Positions 20,703 through 32,778 of a stretch of 64,000 bases of DNA are shown here, piece after piece. This DNA is from Curvularia sp. ZM96 (taxonomy: Eukaryota; Ascomycota; Dothideomycetes; Pleosporales; Pleosporaceae). The number at the start of each line of letters is the position of its first letter. Positions within the stretch are counted from its first letter, which is position 1. The stretch is taken from contig JAJGBQ010000002.1 in NCBI GenBank assembly GCA_022457065.1, positions 4,650,001 to 4,714,000 of the forward strand, read 5' to 3'. The notes beneath the pieces are model-generated. The model did no database searches. It was not told the origin of the DNA and saw nothing but the letters and a program-made list of their open reading frames with translations. Both the position numbers and the translations under genes were made by a program.

Positions 20703-22566
20703 ACGTGGTTCATAAGCGAGTCGATCACCCAAGCGAGTCGATCACGCTCCACCGGCGCGTTGATGGCGACACTACAACGCGTGATGACTCAACAACGCAT
20801 TACTCAGACTTTCTATACTAAATTAGATCTTCAACTTGCTCTCTTTGACTCCTAATCGCAACGTGTTCTAAGCTAAAGACGTGCTGCCTCTATCTATAAC
20901 GTGCCTCAAAGTACTCTGTCTAACTAACGCACTAGAAAGCGCCCCCGACGCGACTGCGAACCGAACTCGAAGCGCCTAAATAAGCTAGAAGAGGAGGCTA
21001 TAGTTAGGCGTATTCTTAAGGAGTCTGCGCGAGAATTTGCGCCTATAAAGCCTAACGTTCGAGCAATAGCTAATAAACTACTATATAAGCGTGGGAGCAA
21101 CTCTGTTAGCAAGAACTAGATTAATAACTTTGTTAAGAGAACTTCTAAGCTCCGTACGCGCTAGAGCCGTCCCTACGATTACTAGCGAGCCACCTGCGAG
21201 GACCTAGCGGCTATCTAGCGCTAGTTTGACTTAGTCTAGGCGATAAAGTAGAAGTAGGGTATCGTGGACGACGATATCTACAACTTTAACGAAACTAGCT
21301 TTATAATAGGCAAGATTTTATTATAGTTAGTTATTATAGTATTAGAAGATTATAGTAAAAAGAAGTAGATATAGCTAGACAACCGTGAGTAGGTTACTAT
21401 AATCTAAGGCGTAGGCGCGTTAGGTCGCCAGCTACCCCTCTTTGTTGTCTTTGCGGGCAAGGTGCTTATCGACGTCTAGTTTAAAGACCTATATCCTAAC
21501 TAGGTTCTTAAAGTTAGTCCTAATAGCTAGATAAATAATTAGCTTACTCTTATATAGCTAGAGCACTTTAATAGGCATATAAAGAGGCATACTATAAGTA
21601 AGTTTCGACTACTAATTATTAATAGCTATAAGAGCTACAGCTCCGTTAAATTTTAAGATCTCTATAAGAAGAAGAATATTATTCTTCTCTATATGTCTCT
21701 ATACTCGTCTCACCTATTATAGCCTCTTAACGTTGCCTATTTCTCGCCTTTAAAGCGGAAGTATAGCGATATAATCTTAAGCTTAGCACGAAACTATACT
21801 AGCTATATTAGTAAGAAGACCTTCCTACTAGCCTTTAAGACTGCTTTTAAGCAGTCTATTATACGGGAGAATATCTAGATAGGCTTTAGAGGCGCTAGTC
21901 TAGTCCTATATAACCTATAGGCTATACTATTAAAGCTTAATATAGTAGTGTAGACACTAGTATAATTACTATAATAGGTAGCCGCCTAGGAGGCGCAGAC
22001 ACCACATAACGCGCGCGAAGTTAAGTCTTAAATTAGTCTTATTTAAGAAAGCGTGAGAAAACGCCGTAGATCTTCTACTAATTCACTTACTAAGTAAATC
22101 GCGTAGTTAAGTAAGGGGGCTTAGCAGATAGTATATAAAATAGTACTTTTAACAGAGAAAATAACTACTCTTTAAGCAGCTCTAGACGAATTAAATAAGC
22201 GTAAGAGCCATAAGCGATAATATATCTAGATAGAAGAGACTCTTACTACTAGTAAGGTACAGGACCTATTAGCTAAACAGGCGGGTAGCAGTCGTGGTAA
22301 TAGTGGGAGTGCGTCGAAGAGGGTGCGAGGAGAGAGGCGGTGCGGGCGTTGCAAGGAGACTAGGCACAACGCGCGCACCTACAAAGTAGAAATTAATAGT
22401 GCTAGTAATAGCGATAGATCTAAGAAGTAGATTAACTTATTTAAATTTTTAGTATACTATGTTAAATAGCTGTAATAATGTTACGAAGTTGACGCGCTAT
22501 TATAAAGTGGCCCGCTCACTTGGGTGGCCCGCTCACTTGGGTGGCCCGCTCACTTGTGAAACACGT
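20703..22566 (+). mobile_element. pogo/Fot1-like element, copy 1 (RIP-degraded)
   Basis: 1,864 bp flanked by TA (20701-20702 and 22567-22568). Its internal sequence lines up along its length with copies 2 and 3, including the DDE-region stretch near 21800-21930 and a CCHC-type tail near 22330. It is far more decayed, with many TAG/TAA stops. The left end carries a 17-bp unit AAGCGAGTCGATCACCC twice. The right end carries a different 17-bp unit (AAGTGAGCGGGCCACCC in reverse) three times. No functional transposase can be read. Confidence 0.8.
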
Positions 22567-22568
22567 TA

Positions 22569-23607
22569 TACTTACTTATCTATATAGATACTAGTATCTT
22601 AGTTAGTCTAGTACTTCTTTATAGACTTCTATAGTATCTTCTAGTCTATCTCTCTATATTCTTTTATACGCTTAACTATAAGAAGTAGATATTAATTACT
22701 TATATCTATATAGTTTAGTAGTACTAATATCTTCGTTAGTCTAGTATACCTAGTATTTATTATCTATTAGTCGTACTTCTATAGAAATTCTAATATATTC
22801 TTACTAGTAAATATTAGAGTAGTATACTTTAGACGTACTATATCTATAGATACTAGTAAAGGGCTTCTACTACACGTAAATATAGCTACTTTCTCTATAG
22901 TATCGTCTAAGAAAGTATAGGCTAGTATAATAGTAAGAGTTATAGATAGATAGTTAGTTACTATTAGAGAAGACTAATTCTTAACTCTACTTAGGTTCTT
23001 AATTAGTTTTAGAGACTATTCTCTAGAAGACTATTCCTCTACTAATAACTATATAAACTAAACTAATTCTAATCTAATCTAATAATAATAGCTCTCTCTT
23101 CTAGATTAGTTTAGCTTAGTATTTATTCTCTTTATCTATAGATAGATTATAGCTCTATAACTTAGTTTAAATTAGTATTTATTTATTAGTAGATTAGTAG
23201 TATACTACGTAGTAACTTTAATAGTACGTAGCGTCTCTATTACTTTATTATAGTCTTCCTAAATAGAATATAGCTAGTAAGTAATCTAACTACTAGCTAT
23301 ATCTTACTAAAGTATTACTAAGCTTACTAGAAAAGCAGTAAACCCTCTTAGAGTCTAGCTTAGTCTCTAGATTATCTATAGTCGTCGTTATATTCTTAAA
23401 GTATTCGTAACCTAAGTATACTAGTCGTATTGTCTACTAAGTAAGTAATAGTAGTCTCTTAGACTTCGCTATTTATAAGAGTATAGTTAGTATAAGACTA
23501 TAGTATCTACTTAAGTAGATAATAATAGACTAGTTACTATAGTAGTTACTAAGAGAAGAGAGAGGTAAAGAAAGAAAGTTATATTCTTAACATAGATAAA
23601 ATTAAAG
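22569..23607. other. RIP-degraded repeat DNA of unknown origin
   Basis: About 1 kb, very AT-rich and dominated by TA, CTA and TAG triplets. No open frame and no recognisable domain on either strand. It is the left flank of the Gypsy insertion; the sequence after the insertion (32310 onward) should be its continuation. Confidence 0.5.
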
Positions 23608-23612
23608 AGTAG
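23608..23612. other. target site duplication AGTAG (left)
   Basis: The same five bases stand at 32305-32309, directly outside the other LTR. Five bases is the usual duplication for Gypsy elements. Confidence 0.85.
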
Positions 23613-24038
23613 TGTTAAGAGTGGATCTTGAGTGGAAGTAATATAAGACTTCTAGTGTTAAGACTCTAAGGTTAGTTTTCGCGGATGAAGTAATAGGGTG
23701 ATATAAATAGTGTCTCTGTAAGTAACTATTATATTGTAGATACTTATACTCGTAACTTAAGTTAAACATATTAAGCTATAAGGGCCTAATGCCTTTTCCT
23801 ATATACTTGTGATGCTCGTAACTTTTAGTTAGAGGAGTCTAAGGATTACTTAGTAGCTAATGTACGAGGAGCTTTCCTCTATAGCTTATGTACGAGAAGT
23901 CTACTAAGACCCTTTCTCGTGCATAGAGGTCTAAGAGAGTTACGTGACACTGACCCCCGCGTTATATATAGCCCTATCGACTAGGCGTCGATGTTCCTTA
24001 ACTTAACCGCCGTGCCTTCTTTCTTTAGGTTCGTAACA
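23613..24038 (-). repeat. 3' LTR of the Gypsy element
   Basis: Begins (reverse strand) TGTTACGAACC. It is the same length as its partner at 31879-32304, and the differences I checked are transitions. It ends in CTTAACA on the reverse strand. Confidence 0.9.
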
Positions 24039-24055
24039 CCATCTCCCTTCTTTCT
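24039..24055 (-). promoter_or_regulatory. polypurine tract of the Gypsy element
   Basis: On the reverse strand, 17 bases of almost pure purine (AGAAAGAAGGGAGATGG) stand directly before the 3' LTR, where the plus-strand primer of an LTR retrotransposon is expected. This fixes the orientation. Confidence 0.75.
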
Positions 24056-24094
24056 AAGCTTGTCCTTAAGCTTTTCGTATGCCTATAGCTAATA

Positions 24095-24607
24095 ATGTCT
24101 GCCCCTAGGTCTAAAGAATATCTTTGTCTTACTCTTAAGATTCGTCGTAACAGCCTTTCTGCACCCGTCCTCTGCGATTATTATTTCGTAAATAACTATT
24201 AGTACGTCGTAATGCCTAAGGTCGACGGTAAGCGTTTAAAGTACTCTAAGTACACTCGTCTAAGTCACCTATATATTAATATGTCGTAGGTATCCTTAGA
24301 TAAGACTTGTAAAGAGTATTAAAAGAAGGTAGATAAAGATAAGTAATTATTAGCTTAGGTAATTTTGCGCTTAATACGAAATAAGAAGATTTTAAAGTAG
24401 GCTAAGAAGCGTGCTATAAAAAAGACTATATATCTAGTAAACATCTTGCGCGAAGGTAGTAATAACGTAGATGCGCAAGAGTCTCTAGATTGCCCCGCGG
24501 CGGATACGTTAGTAGGGTTTTCGCCGGTTATGTAGAGTACTTTAGGGTCCTTAGACGCCCTCGCCTCGCCCTTGAATTCTAGCGATACTCCTATTTTCTC
24601 TTCTTAA
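24095..24607 (+). pseudogene. antisense ORF with cysteine-motif remnant inside the Gypsy 3' end
   Basis: Reading against the direction of the retrotransposon, a 170-codon frame runs from ATG 24095 to a TAA at 24607 without indels. It is broken by seven in-frame TAG/TAA codons. It begins MSAPRSKEYLCLTLKIRRN and includes MPKVDGKRLKYSKYTRL. Several tyrosines stand where cysteines would give a C-x2-C and C-x2-C-like pattern, and TGC to TAC/TAT is a typical RIP change. From memory, related ORFs with a short zinc-cluster-like segment occur in other pleosporalean genomes near Gypsy elements, but I could not check this. The function is unknown. Confidence 0.55.
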
Positions 24608-25099
24608 TAGTACGTATTTCTTTTTATAATTCTTATAGTGTTATAAGTCTATTATTGAATCTTATTTCGTTAGGTTTTCCTTTTATTAGCTTTACTCTTC
24701 TAGTGTAATAGTAGATATTATTTTATTTTTAGTATTTCTTTAGTAGTTACTAATAGTTTTATAGATTAGCTTTAGGTTCTTATGTATTTTCTAATTCTAG
24801 GTATCCTTTCTATTTAACTAGCTATTCCTAGTAGAAGTTGTTATCTTAGAAATTATTTCTTCTAGTTTCTTAGTATTCTTAGAGGTCTTCTACGTTGTAT
24901 TCGTCGTCTTCTTCTATTTCGTAGTAGAATGTTTCTTGTAGTAGCGTTCTAGGGTCTGCTAGTTCTAATAGTTTAATATAGAATCTTAGGTGTATTTTAG
25001 TATCTAGTAGTAGATCTAATATATAGGTTACTAGTCTATTTTACTTTAAAATTAAAAATAGTCTAACCTTAACGTTATCTAGTCTTTTGTTTAGTCGTT

Positions 25100-27600
25100 T
25101 CGTTTAAAGGTTCTTTATAAGTAGATATACTTTATCCCTCTTTTTTAGCTAAGGTGCTATTTTTCTTTTCTAGTTAATATATAAAATGCTCTAGCGTTAT
25201 GTCTTTTTAAGTAATTCTCGTAGTTATTTGTGTGTTTTTTTTAGTTCTTTAGCCGTAGTAATAGCTACTTCTGTTTTTATGCTTAGTAAGGTCCTAGTAA
25301 AGAGATTTAGGTGTCTTCTATAATTTACGTAAAATAGTATTTATTCTATAGACTCTAATATTTTATTATTATACGCTAGTTATGCTATTAGTAATAATTA
25401 TACCTAATTGTTCTACTAATAGTTAGTGTAGATACGTAGGTATATTTTTATAGTTCTATTTATTCTTTCTATTTATCTATTAGTTTCTAGGTAATAAGCT
25501 ATAGATAGCTTCCTTTTTATTCCTATTATTACTATTAAGATTATCTAAAAGTTTAATGTAAAGAGCTTGTCTCTATTACTAGTAATTAACTTTAGTATTC
25601 TATAGTTTCTCGTAATTCTATTATAAAATATATATATAAGTTATTCTATATTATAATCTTTCCTAAATACGATATATACTACGTATTTAGTAAACCTATC
25701 TACTATAACTAGAATTACGTCGTAGCTAATATTAGTTATAGGGTTCTTTAAGACTAGTAGTCCTATTACGAAGTCTATAGAGATGTCTATCTAGGGTATA
25801 TCTAGTAGTTCTTATACTTATATTTCTCTATATAGCGTATAAGTGCTATACTTATTCTTCTAGTATTATTTATATTTAGTAATAAAGGCTATAATCTTGT
25901 TCTTTATCTTACTAAATTTGTAGTTTCGTTGAATTAGTTCTATTATTCTAGCGATTCTAGGGTGTCCATATACTAGATCGTCGTGATATTATTAAATAAT
26001 TTCTTCTTACTAGTCTTTATATATATTATTCCTAATTTTAAGTATTCTATTAATAGTTCTTACTAGTTCTAGAGATCTATCTTTGTTTTGCTTAAGTATC
26101 GCGGTGTCGATAACTTCTTTAGTTCCTACGATATCTAGTCTTTAGCTAAGAGCGTCTACTCTACTATTTTCTTTTTCTAGTATGTATATAATCTTAAATT
26201 TATATTATCTAAGTAGTTTAGCCTATTAGATCTAGCGTTAGTTAAGAGGTTTCGTAGTAGTAAAGTGTACTAAGTTCTTATAATCTATATAGATAGTAAG
26301 TTCTAAGTAGCTTTCTACGTATACTCTCTAATATTTTAGATATATAACTATTACGAGTAGTTCCTTATTGTATACGTTGTATCGTTCTTCTAGTCTTAAG
26401 AACTTTCTTAAGTAATATACTATTAGGTGCTATTTACTATTAATATAGATGCTAGCGCAGCCTTCTAGAGCTAAGTCTAATACGTTAGTTTCGAATTTTA
26501 GTAGTACTCCTAAAACAAATATTCTAAAGCATAGTAGCGTAATATATACTTTCTTAAGTGTCTTAAAGACGTTATTAGCCTTTTTATTCTAGTTCTATAG
26601 GGTATCTTTTCGTGTAAGCTACGTTATTAGTATCGCGATCTTAGAGTAATCTTTAATAAATTCTTAGTTAAAGTTTACGAATCTAAGAAATAATTAAATA
26701 TCCGTGATATTCTTTAGTATTAGCTAGTTCTTAATAACTTTAATCTTTTCTTCGCTTATTTATACTCTATTTATCCCTACTACGTAGTCTAGAAAGTTAA
26801 TCTTAGTTTTATAAAATTTACACTTCTTTAGCTTAAGTTAAAGGCTATAGTCGTTAAGAGCTTAAAGTACTTTTATAACGTGTCTAGTATAGTCCTTCTT
26901 ATTCTCTAAGTAGATTAGGATATTATCTAGGTAGACGATAATAAATATATCTAAATAGGGTCTAAGTACGTTATTAATAAGTACTTAAAATGTAGCTAGG
27001 GTGTTTATAAGCCCGAATAGTATAACTATATATTTATAATGTCTATATCTTATTCAAAAAGCTATTTTCTATTCTTTATCTTCCTTAATTCTAATAAGGT
27101 AGTATCCGTCTCTTAGATCTAATACTATAAAGATCTTTACTCGAGACAATCGATTCTAGAGTTCTTTAATATTTAGTAGTAGGTATTAATTCTTAACTAT
27201 AATATTGTTTAGTTTTCTATAGTTAATATATAGTCAATCTATTCCGTTCTTCTTTAGTATAAATATAACTAGATATTCTACTAGAGATATTAATAGTTAT
27301 ATGTAGTCTTTAGCTAGTAACTTATCTAGGTACTCTCGTAGTACTATAAGTTCTCGTTCTAATTACTAATAAATTAGGCTAAAAGTTAGTTGCTTTTCTT
27401 CCTATAAGACTATCTTATAGTTCTAGGGTTAATACTTTAGTAACGCTTGTTCGTCTACTACTTTCTAAAATAGATGTTCGAATCTTCTATATTGTTTAGG
27501 GATCTCTAGAGTTGTGCTCTTCTTCTATTTACCTCTAGCTTTGTAATCTATTAGCCTAGTGTTAGTATCTACTAGGTTTAGCTTCCTATTAAGAGAACTA
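25100..27600 (-). pseudogene. pol remnant (reverse transcriptase, RNase H, integrase) of the Gypsy element
   Basis: Broken reverse-strand reading shows RT motifs (FGLINTLATF, relic of FGLxNAPATFQ; YLDNILIY), then an integrase N-terminal zinc-binding relic near 25880-26010. Stops are almost all TAG or TAA. Limits are approximate because no continuous frame exists. Confidence 0.7.
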
Positions 27601-27920
27601 TCTTTTAAGTACGCTTCTCTTTCTACGTTATTATACTACTTAGCAATATTACTCTTATCTACTATCGAACTCTACTAATATCTAGACTAGCTTGTAGTTG
27701 CGTCTAGTCCGCAGCACTTAAATTAAAACACCTTCGACTTCTAGTCGATCTATAGGTTGTATTTCCGTAGCTATAGAAGTCCTAATATAATGTCGTAGAT
27801 AGCTAGTCTAAGAACGTCTAGGTCGATTTTCTTCTTATACTCTTAGATGCTAAGCGTTACTTATTTAACCTTATATATTATCTCGTTTCCTTTTAGTATT
27901 AATTCGCTAGTAGTAATATA

Positions 27921-29766
27921 ACGTAGTTCATAAGCGAGCTGATCACCCAAGCGAGCTGATCACACCCCACCAGCGCGTCGACGTTGACACTACAACGCGT
28001 TATGTCGCAACAACGCGATTATTAATTAACTTATCCTAAATTAGATCTTCAACTTGCTCTTTCTGATGTCTAATTATAACGTGTTCAAAGCCAAAGACGT
28101 GCTGCCTCTATCTATAACGTGCCTCAAAGTACTCTATCTACTCGACGTGCTAGAATACGCCCTCGACGCGACTGCGAAGCAAATTTAAAGCGCCTAAATA
28201 AGCTAGAAGAGGAGGCTATAGTTGAGAGTATTCTTGAAGAGTCTGCGCGAGGATTTGCGCCTATAAAGCCTGACGTTCGAGCTATAGCTAATAAACTATT
28301 GTATGAGCGAGGGAGCAACCCTGTTAGCAAGAACTAGGTTGATAACTTTGTTAAGCGAACTCCTAAGCTCCGTACGCGCTAGAGCCGTCCCTATAATTAC
28401 TAGCGAGCCGCCTGCGAGGACCTAGTAGCTATCTAGCGCTAGTTTAACTTAGTCTAGAGAATGAAGTAGAAGTGGGGTATTGTAGACGATGATATCTACA
28501 ACTTTGACGAAACTAGCTTTATAATAGGCAAGATTTTATTATAGTTAGTTATTACAAGCTTAGAGGGATATAGTAAAAAGAAGCGGGTACAGCCAGGCAA
28601 CCGTGAGTAGGTTACTATAATCTAAGACGTGGGCGCGACGGGTCGCTGGATACCACTCTTTGTTATCTTTGCGGGCAAGGTGCTTATCAACGTCTAGTTT
28701 AAAGACTTACCTGCTAACTAGGTTCTTGAAGTCAGTCCTAATAGCTAGACGAATAATTAGCTTAGTCTTGCCTAGTTGGAGCACTTTGATACCTATACAA
28801 AGAGGTATACTGTAGGTAGGTATCGACTGCTTATTATTGACGGCCATAAGAGCCACTGCTCCGTCGATTTTCAAGATCTTTGCAAGGAGAAGAATATTAT
28901 TCTTATCTGTATGCCTGCGCACTCGTCTCACCTATTGCAGCCTCTTGACGTCGCCTACTTCTCGCCATTAAAGCGCAAGTATGGCGACGCTGTTTTAGGC
29001 TTGGCACGCAACCGCACCCACTATATCAGCAAGAAGACCTTCCTGCCAGCCTTTAAGACTGCTTTTGAGCAGTCTATCACGAAGGAGAATATCCAAGCTG
29101 GCTTTAGAGGCGCTAGTCTAGTCCTACACGACCCACAGGCTGTGCTATCTAAGCTTGACGTAGTGGTGCAGACACCATATCAATCACCGCGACGGGTAGC
29201 CGCCTAGAAGGCGCAGACACCACGCAACGCGCGCGAGGTTAAGGCTCAAATTAGTCTTATTCAAGAGAGCGTGAGAAAACGCCGTGGGTCTTCTGCCAAT
29301 TCACTCACCGAGCAGATCGCGCAGCTAAGTAAAGGGCTCAGCAAATGGCACATAAAATGGTGCTTCTAACAGAGAAAATTACTACTCTTTAAGCGGCTCT
29401 AGATAAATCAAACAAGCGTAAGAGCCGTAAGCGGCGATACGTACAGACAGAAGAGACTCTTACTGTAGGCGAAGTTCAAGAAGTATTAGCTGAACAGGCG
29501 GGTAGTAGTCGTGGTGATGGTGAGAGTGCGTCGAAGAGGGTTCGAGGAGAGAGGCGGTGCGGGCGTTGCAAGCAGACTGGACACAACGCTCGTACCTGCG
29601 CAGTTGAGATAGATAGTGCAAGTGATAGTAGCGATTCTGATAATTAATTTAGTATATCGTAATACTTTATCGACTATAATAAAAGACTGTGATAACGTCT
29701 TGACTTTAACGCGCTGGTGGGGTGTGATCAGCTCGCTTGGGTGATCAGCTCGCTTATGAACTACGT
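27921..29766 (+). mobile_element. pogo/Fot1-like element, copy 2, nested in the Gypsy element
   Basis: 1,846 bp, flanked by TA at 27919-27920 and 29767-29768. The terminal inverted repeats of about 58 bp begin ACGTAGTTCATAAGCGAGC and hold a 17-bp unit AAGCGAGCTGATCACCC in tandem. It has almost the same sequence as copy 3 at 32779-34625 in inverted orientation. It interrupts the Gypsy internal region and so is younger than it. It is less decayed than copy 1. Confidence 0.88.
28119..29645 (+). pseudogene. DDE transposase with CENP-B-type N terminus and CCHC tail, inactivated
   Basis: Pogo/Fot1-type transposases cut and paste their element using a DDE triad. Here the frame is split by several TAG codons, as CAG-to-TAG or TGG-to-TAG changes would produce. 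Readable parts are a helix-turn-helix DNA-binding region (28119-28337, with LEEEAIVESILEESARG) and the catalytic C-terminal half (28776-29207). That half holds RLLIIDGHKSH with the second aspartate, PAHSSHLLQPLDVAYFSPLK typical of the DDE_1 family, and TFLPAFKTAFEQSI. After a stop and a one-base deletion near 29335, a zinc knuckle CGRCKQTGHNARTC (C-x2-C-x4-H-x4-C) follows at 29558-29599. The first readable codon is GTG, so the original start is not clear. It cannot make a working protein. Confidence 0.85.
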
Positions 29767-30899
29767 TATAGTAGATATAGATATTGTTTCTATAGCTACA
29801 AAAGTCCTACTTTCTTAGCTACGTGCGCTAAAACGTAGTTATCCTGTGCTCCTAAATCTACTAGTGCCTATATCTATATTCTGTTAAGCTTTACTATAAG
29901 CTTAATTAATCCTAGAGAGTTTACTATATTAATTTCTCTAAAGAGGCCGCGTTCTCTTATCGCTAGTCTAAAAAAGACTGTAGTTTCTCGTAGCTATAAT
30001 ATTCTTTAGCGTCTTAGTACTTATCGTACTTATTATTTAGGCATATTTGCTAATATAGTTAGTTACACTCTCTAGTGTTACTATCTTTGTTTCTATATAT
30101 AATCTATATATAGACGACGTCTACTACGTCTTCGTGTTCTAGGAAATAAATTATTTCTCTCTTCTTCTATAGATATTTAGCGCATAGGTCGTTCTTGTAT
30201 TCGTACTAATTCTATTTATATCTAGGTTCTTCTTAAACCTTCTTTAGTAACTATTCTTCGTTCTATTTTGCGTTCTAGTGTTTTAGATAGAATTTAGTAG
30301 TGTATATAGTCTAGTGTAACTTGCTATGTTATAGGTTATTCGCGTTATACTAATATTAACTAATTTAGTATATGTTGTTATTAGTCTAGGTTTCTTATGC
30401 CTTCTATACTTATTACGGTATGTCCATCTTTTCTTGCTTATAAGGTTAGTACTAGTATATTCTTCCTTATAGTCTATTAATATTAGCGATAATATGTGCG
30501 TAGTTAGGTAGGGTTTGTGTAGTTTTAATCTCGTAGAAGTCGATCTTAGAGCGGAGATGCTATAAGTTATAGTATATTAGAAGTAGTATTCCTAGTTGCG
30601 TGTAGTCGTAAATAGTGTACTTTTATCTAAGTATTTTATTTAACTTCTAAATCTAAGTTTCTATATAATAGGTATTATCTTAACTAAGTAATCGTGCTAG
30701 TATAGCTAGTTAATACTTCTTCTTAAAGCTAGCTATCTTTTTATACTTTATCTTAGGCGTCTAAGGTTCCTTTTTCTTAGGTATCTTATATTTCTTATCA
30801 CTTAGAGGTTCGTTATTCTTATTAGATGCTTCTAGAGCTATAAGGGTAATATCTTTAAATCTCTTAAGAAGTTCTTCTTCTCTGTTAGGTGCGGTTAGC

Positions 30900-31860
30900 G
30901 TTAGTTAGGTAATAATATTCTATTTCTTATTGTCGTCGAGTTCTAACTTTCTTTATATTATATTAAGCTATCGCTTAATCTTGTTTATATCTACGCTTTA
31001 GTAGTCTTGTACTATATAGTCTTTCTTGCTACACTTATAGTAGTTAAACGTCTTCTTAGTTCGTTCCTTATTATTTCTTTCTAGCCCTTTATCTTTATTA
31101 AGGTTGTTAAGGTGTATTAGTTCTATACTAAATCTATAGTAGGCTTCTAAGGTCTTAGAAGTATAGCTTCGCTATTTCCCCGTGTTAGGCTATGAACGTT
31201 AGTATTAGTTTTGTTAAGGCTAATCGTTCGAGTTTCTTTAGTTACGCGTTCTCTTTGTAAATAGTCGTTCTTCTAGTACGAGTTCGTAAAGTTTGTTGTC
31301 TAATCTTACGGCTTTAGTTATAAGTTTCTCTAGATTAGTAATTAAGGTTCTAGTTTTTATAAGTTCCCTACGTACTAAGGGTTTAAGACCTTATTTGTAT
31401 ATGCGTATAAGAGCGTTATCGTTCTAGTTAATTCTTGTAGCGTACTATTAGAATAGAGTTATATAGTTAGCGGCAGGCCTAGTCTATTATAGGGTCTAAA
31501 TCTTTTATTCCGTAACTACTAATTTTTTAAATAGTAAGAAGTTTTATTGTATTTTAGTTTTAAAGGCGTTCTAGTCTTTGACTAAGGTAGTATTATTAGT
31601 GTCTTTAATAGATTCGTCTATATAGCGTTAGATAATAGAGTTAGCCTATTTCTCTATATTACCTTAAAGATACGTAGAGGCCAAGACGACCTTATTATCG
31701 TCGTTAATCCTATCTCTCTAGAGATAGAAGTAACGGTCGACCTAGAGGAGCTAAGCTTTAAGCTTGTTACGGTTGCTATAGTATAAGTTAGGCTTGTTAC
31801 TAAGATTGGCGGATCCTCTAGTCTAGAAAGCGTCTAGGGTGTTTATAGCAATGTCGCTTA
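30900..31860 (-). pseudogene. gag remnant of the Gypsy element
   Basis: Broken reverse-strand reading. A CCHC zinc-knuckle relic (about 31005-31050) stands on the 3' side of longer helical Gag-like sequence nearer the 5' LTR. There are many stops, and the limits are approximate. Confidence 0.55.
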
Positions 31861-31878
31861 TTATAAGAGTGTTTAAAG

Positions 31879-32304
31879 TATTAAGAGTAGATCTTAAGTA
31901 GAAGTAATATAAGACTTCTAGTGTTAAGACTCTAAGATTAGTTTTTATAGATAAAGTAATAGGGTAATATAAATAGTATCTCTATAAGTAACTATTATAT
32001 TATAGATACTTATACTTATAACTTAAGTTAAATATATTAAGCTATAAGGGCCTAATACCTTTTCCTATATACTTGTAATACTCGTAACCTTTAGTTAGAG
32101 GAGTCTAAGAATTACTTAGTAGCTGATGTACGAGGAGCTTTCCTCTATAGCTTATGTATGAGAAGTCTGCCAAGACCCTTCCTCGTGTATAGAGGTCCGA
32201 GGGAGTCACGTGACACTGACCCCCGCGTTATATATGGCCCTATCGACTGGGCGTCGATGTTCCTTAACTTAACCGCCGTGCCTCCTTCCTTTAGGTTCGT
32301 AACA
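31879..32304 (-). repeat. 5' LTR of the Gypsy element
   Basis: 426 bp, same length as the 3' LTR. It shows many A where the partner has G over its left half (for example TATTAAGAGTAG against TGTTAAGAGTGG), the RIP pattern. The right half is better kept. Outside it is AGTAG at 32305-32309. Confidence 0.9.
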
Positions 32305-32309
32305 AGTAG

Positions 32310-32776
32310 ATAGTTCGTCCTATCGTAAGATTATTTTTCTCTCTCTATCTACTAGAGGAACTACATATACCCTTAGACTCAAGCACGTGACTAGGTAGGT
32401 GACTGGTCAGGTGACATGCGTCACCTGACTAGTCTGTTACAAGTAACAGCAAAGGATCTCTCCTTGACGAGGGCCACAGGTCGGAGACCATTGGGCGCCA
32501 CGTCAAAAGGTAATGATCACCGCGGGGCGGCGATCACGTGATGTGCCATCTCGCCAAGGCTGGCCATCTAAGATGGCAGTGCATGAAGAGATGGCCGCGC
32601 CATCGCAACCATCTCGCAGGAGGGAGATAGATGAGATGGCAGGACTAGAAGTAATAGATATAAGAATAGGTTAGATTTTATTATTATATTCGTTGTAGTT
32701 AACTCTTATAAGTTCTTCTCTTACATAGATTAATACTTAGTTATTCTATCATTATAGAATTAATTGTTACTTTTAC
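32310..32776. other. unassigned flank with a GC-normal, palindrome-rich island (about 32385-32655)
   Basis: Between the Gypsy element and pogo-like copy 3 lies about 270 bp of ordinary base composition in the middle of RIP-damaged DNA. It holds a perfect 10-bp hairpin GTCAGGTGAC/GTCACCTGAC, the palindrome TGTTACAAGTAACA, and GCCATCT/AGATGGC motifs repeated several times in both directions. No ORF is convincing. It may be part of an LTR or a non-autonomous element. Confidence 0.5.
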
Positions 32777-32778
32777 TA

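Larger units (their letters stand above)
23613..32304 (-). mobile_element. Gypsy-type LTR retrotransposon, degenerate, with nested pogo-like copy
   Basis: Two direct repeats of exactly 426 bp (23613-24038 and 31879-32304) flank the element, with AGTAG on both outer sides. Coding remnants run on the reverse strand. From high to low coordinate they are: a Gag zinc knuckle like KCSKKDYIVQDY (about 31005-31050), a reverse transcriptase with a YLDNILIY relic of YLDDILIY (about 26915-26930), and an integrase HHCC zinc-binding relic with DDLVYGHPRIARIIELIQRN (about 25880-26010). The order Gag-RT-integrase is that of Ty3/Gypsy. A purine tract abuts the 3' LTR. The frames are full of stops from C-to-T type change. 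A 1,846-bp pogo-like element is nested at 27921-29766, so the original length was near 6.8 kb. Confidence 0.88.

Noticed and set aside
28707..28931. 74-codon ORF antisense to the pogo-like transposase, repeated at 33615-33839
   Set aside because: It appears twice only because the transposon is present twice; it is a shadow of the catalytic region.
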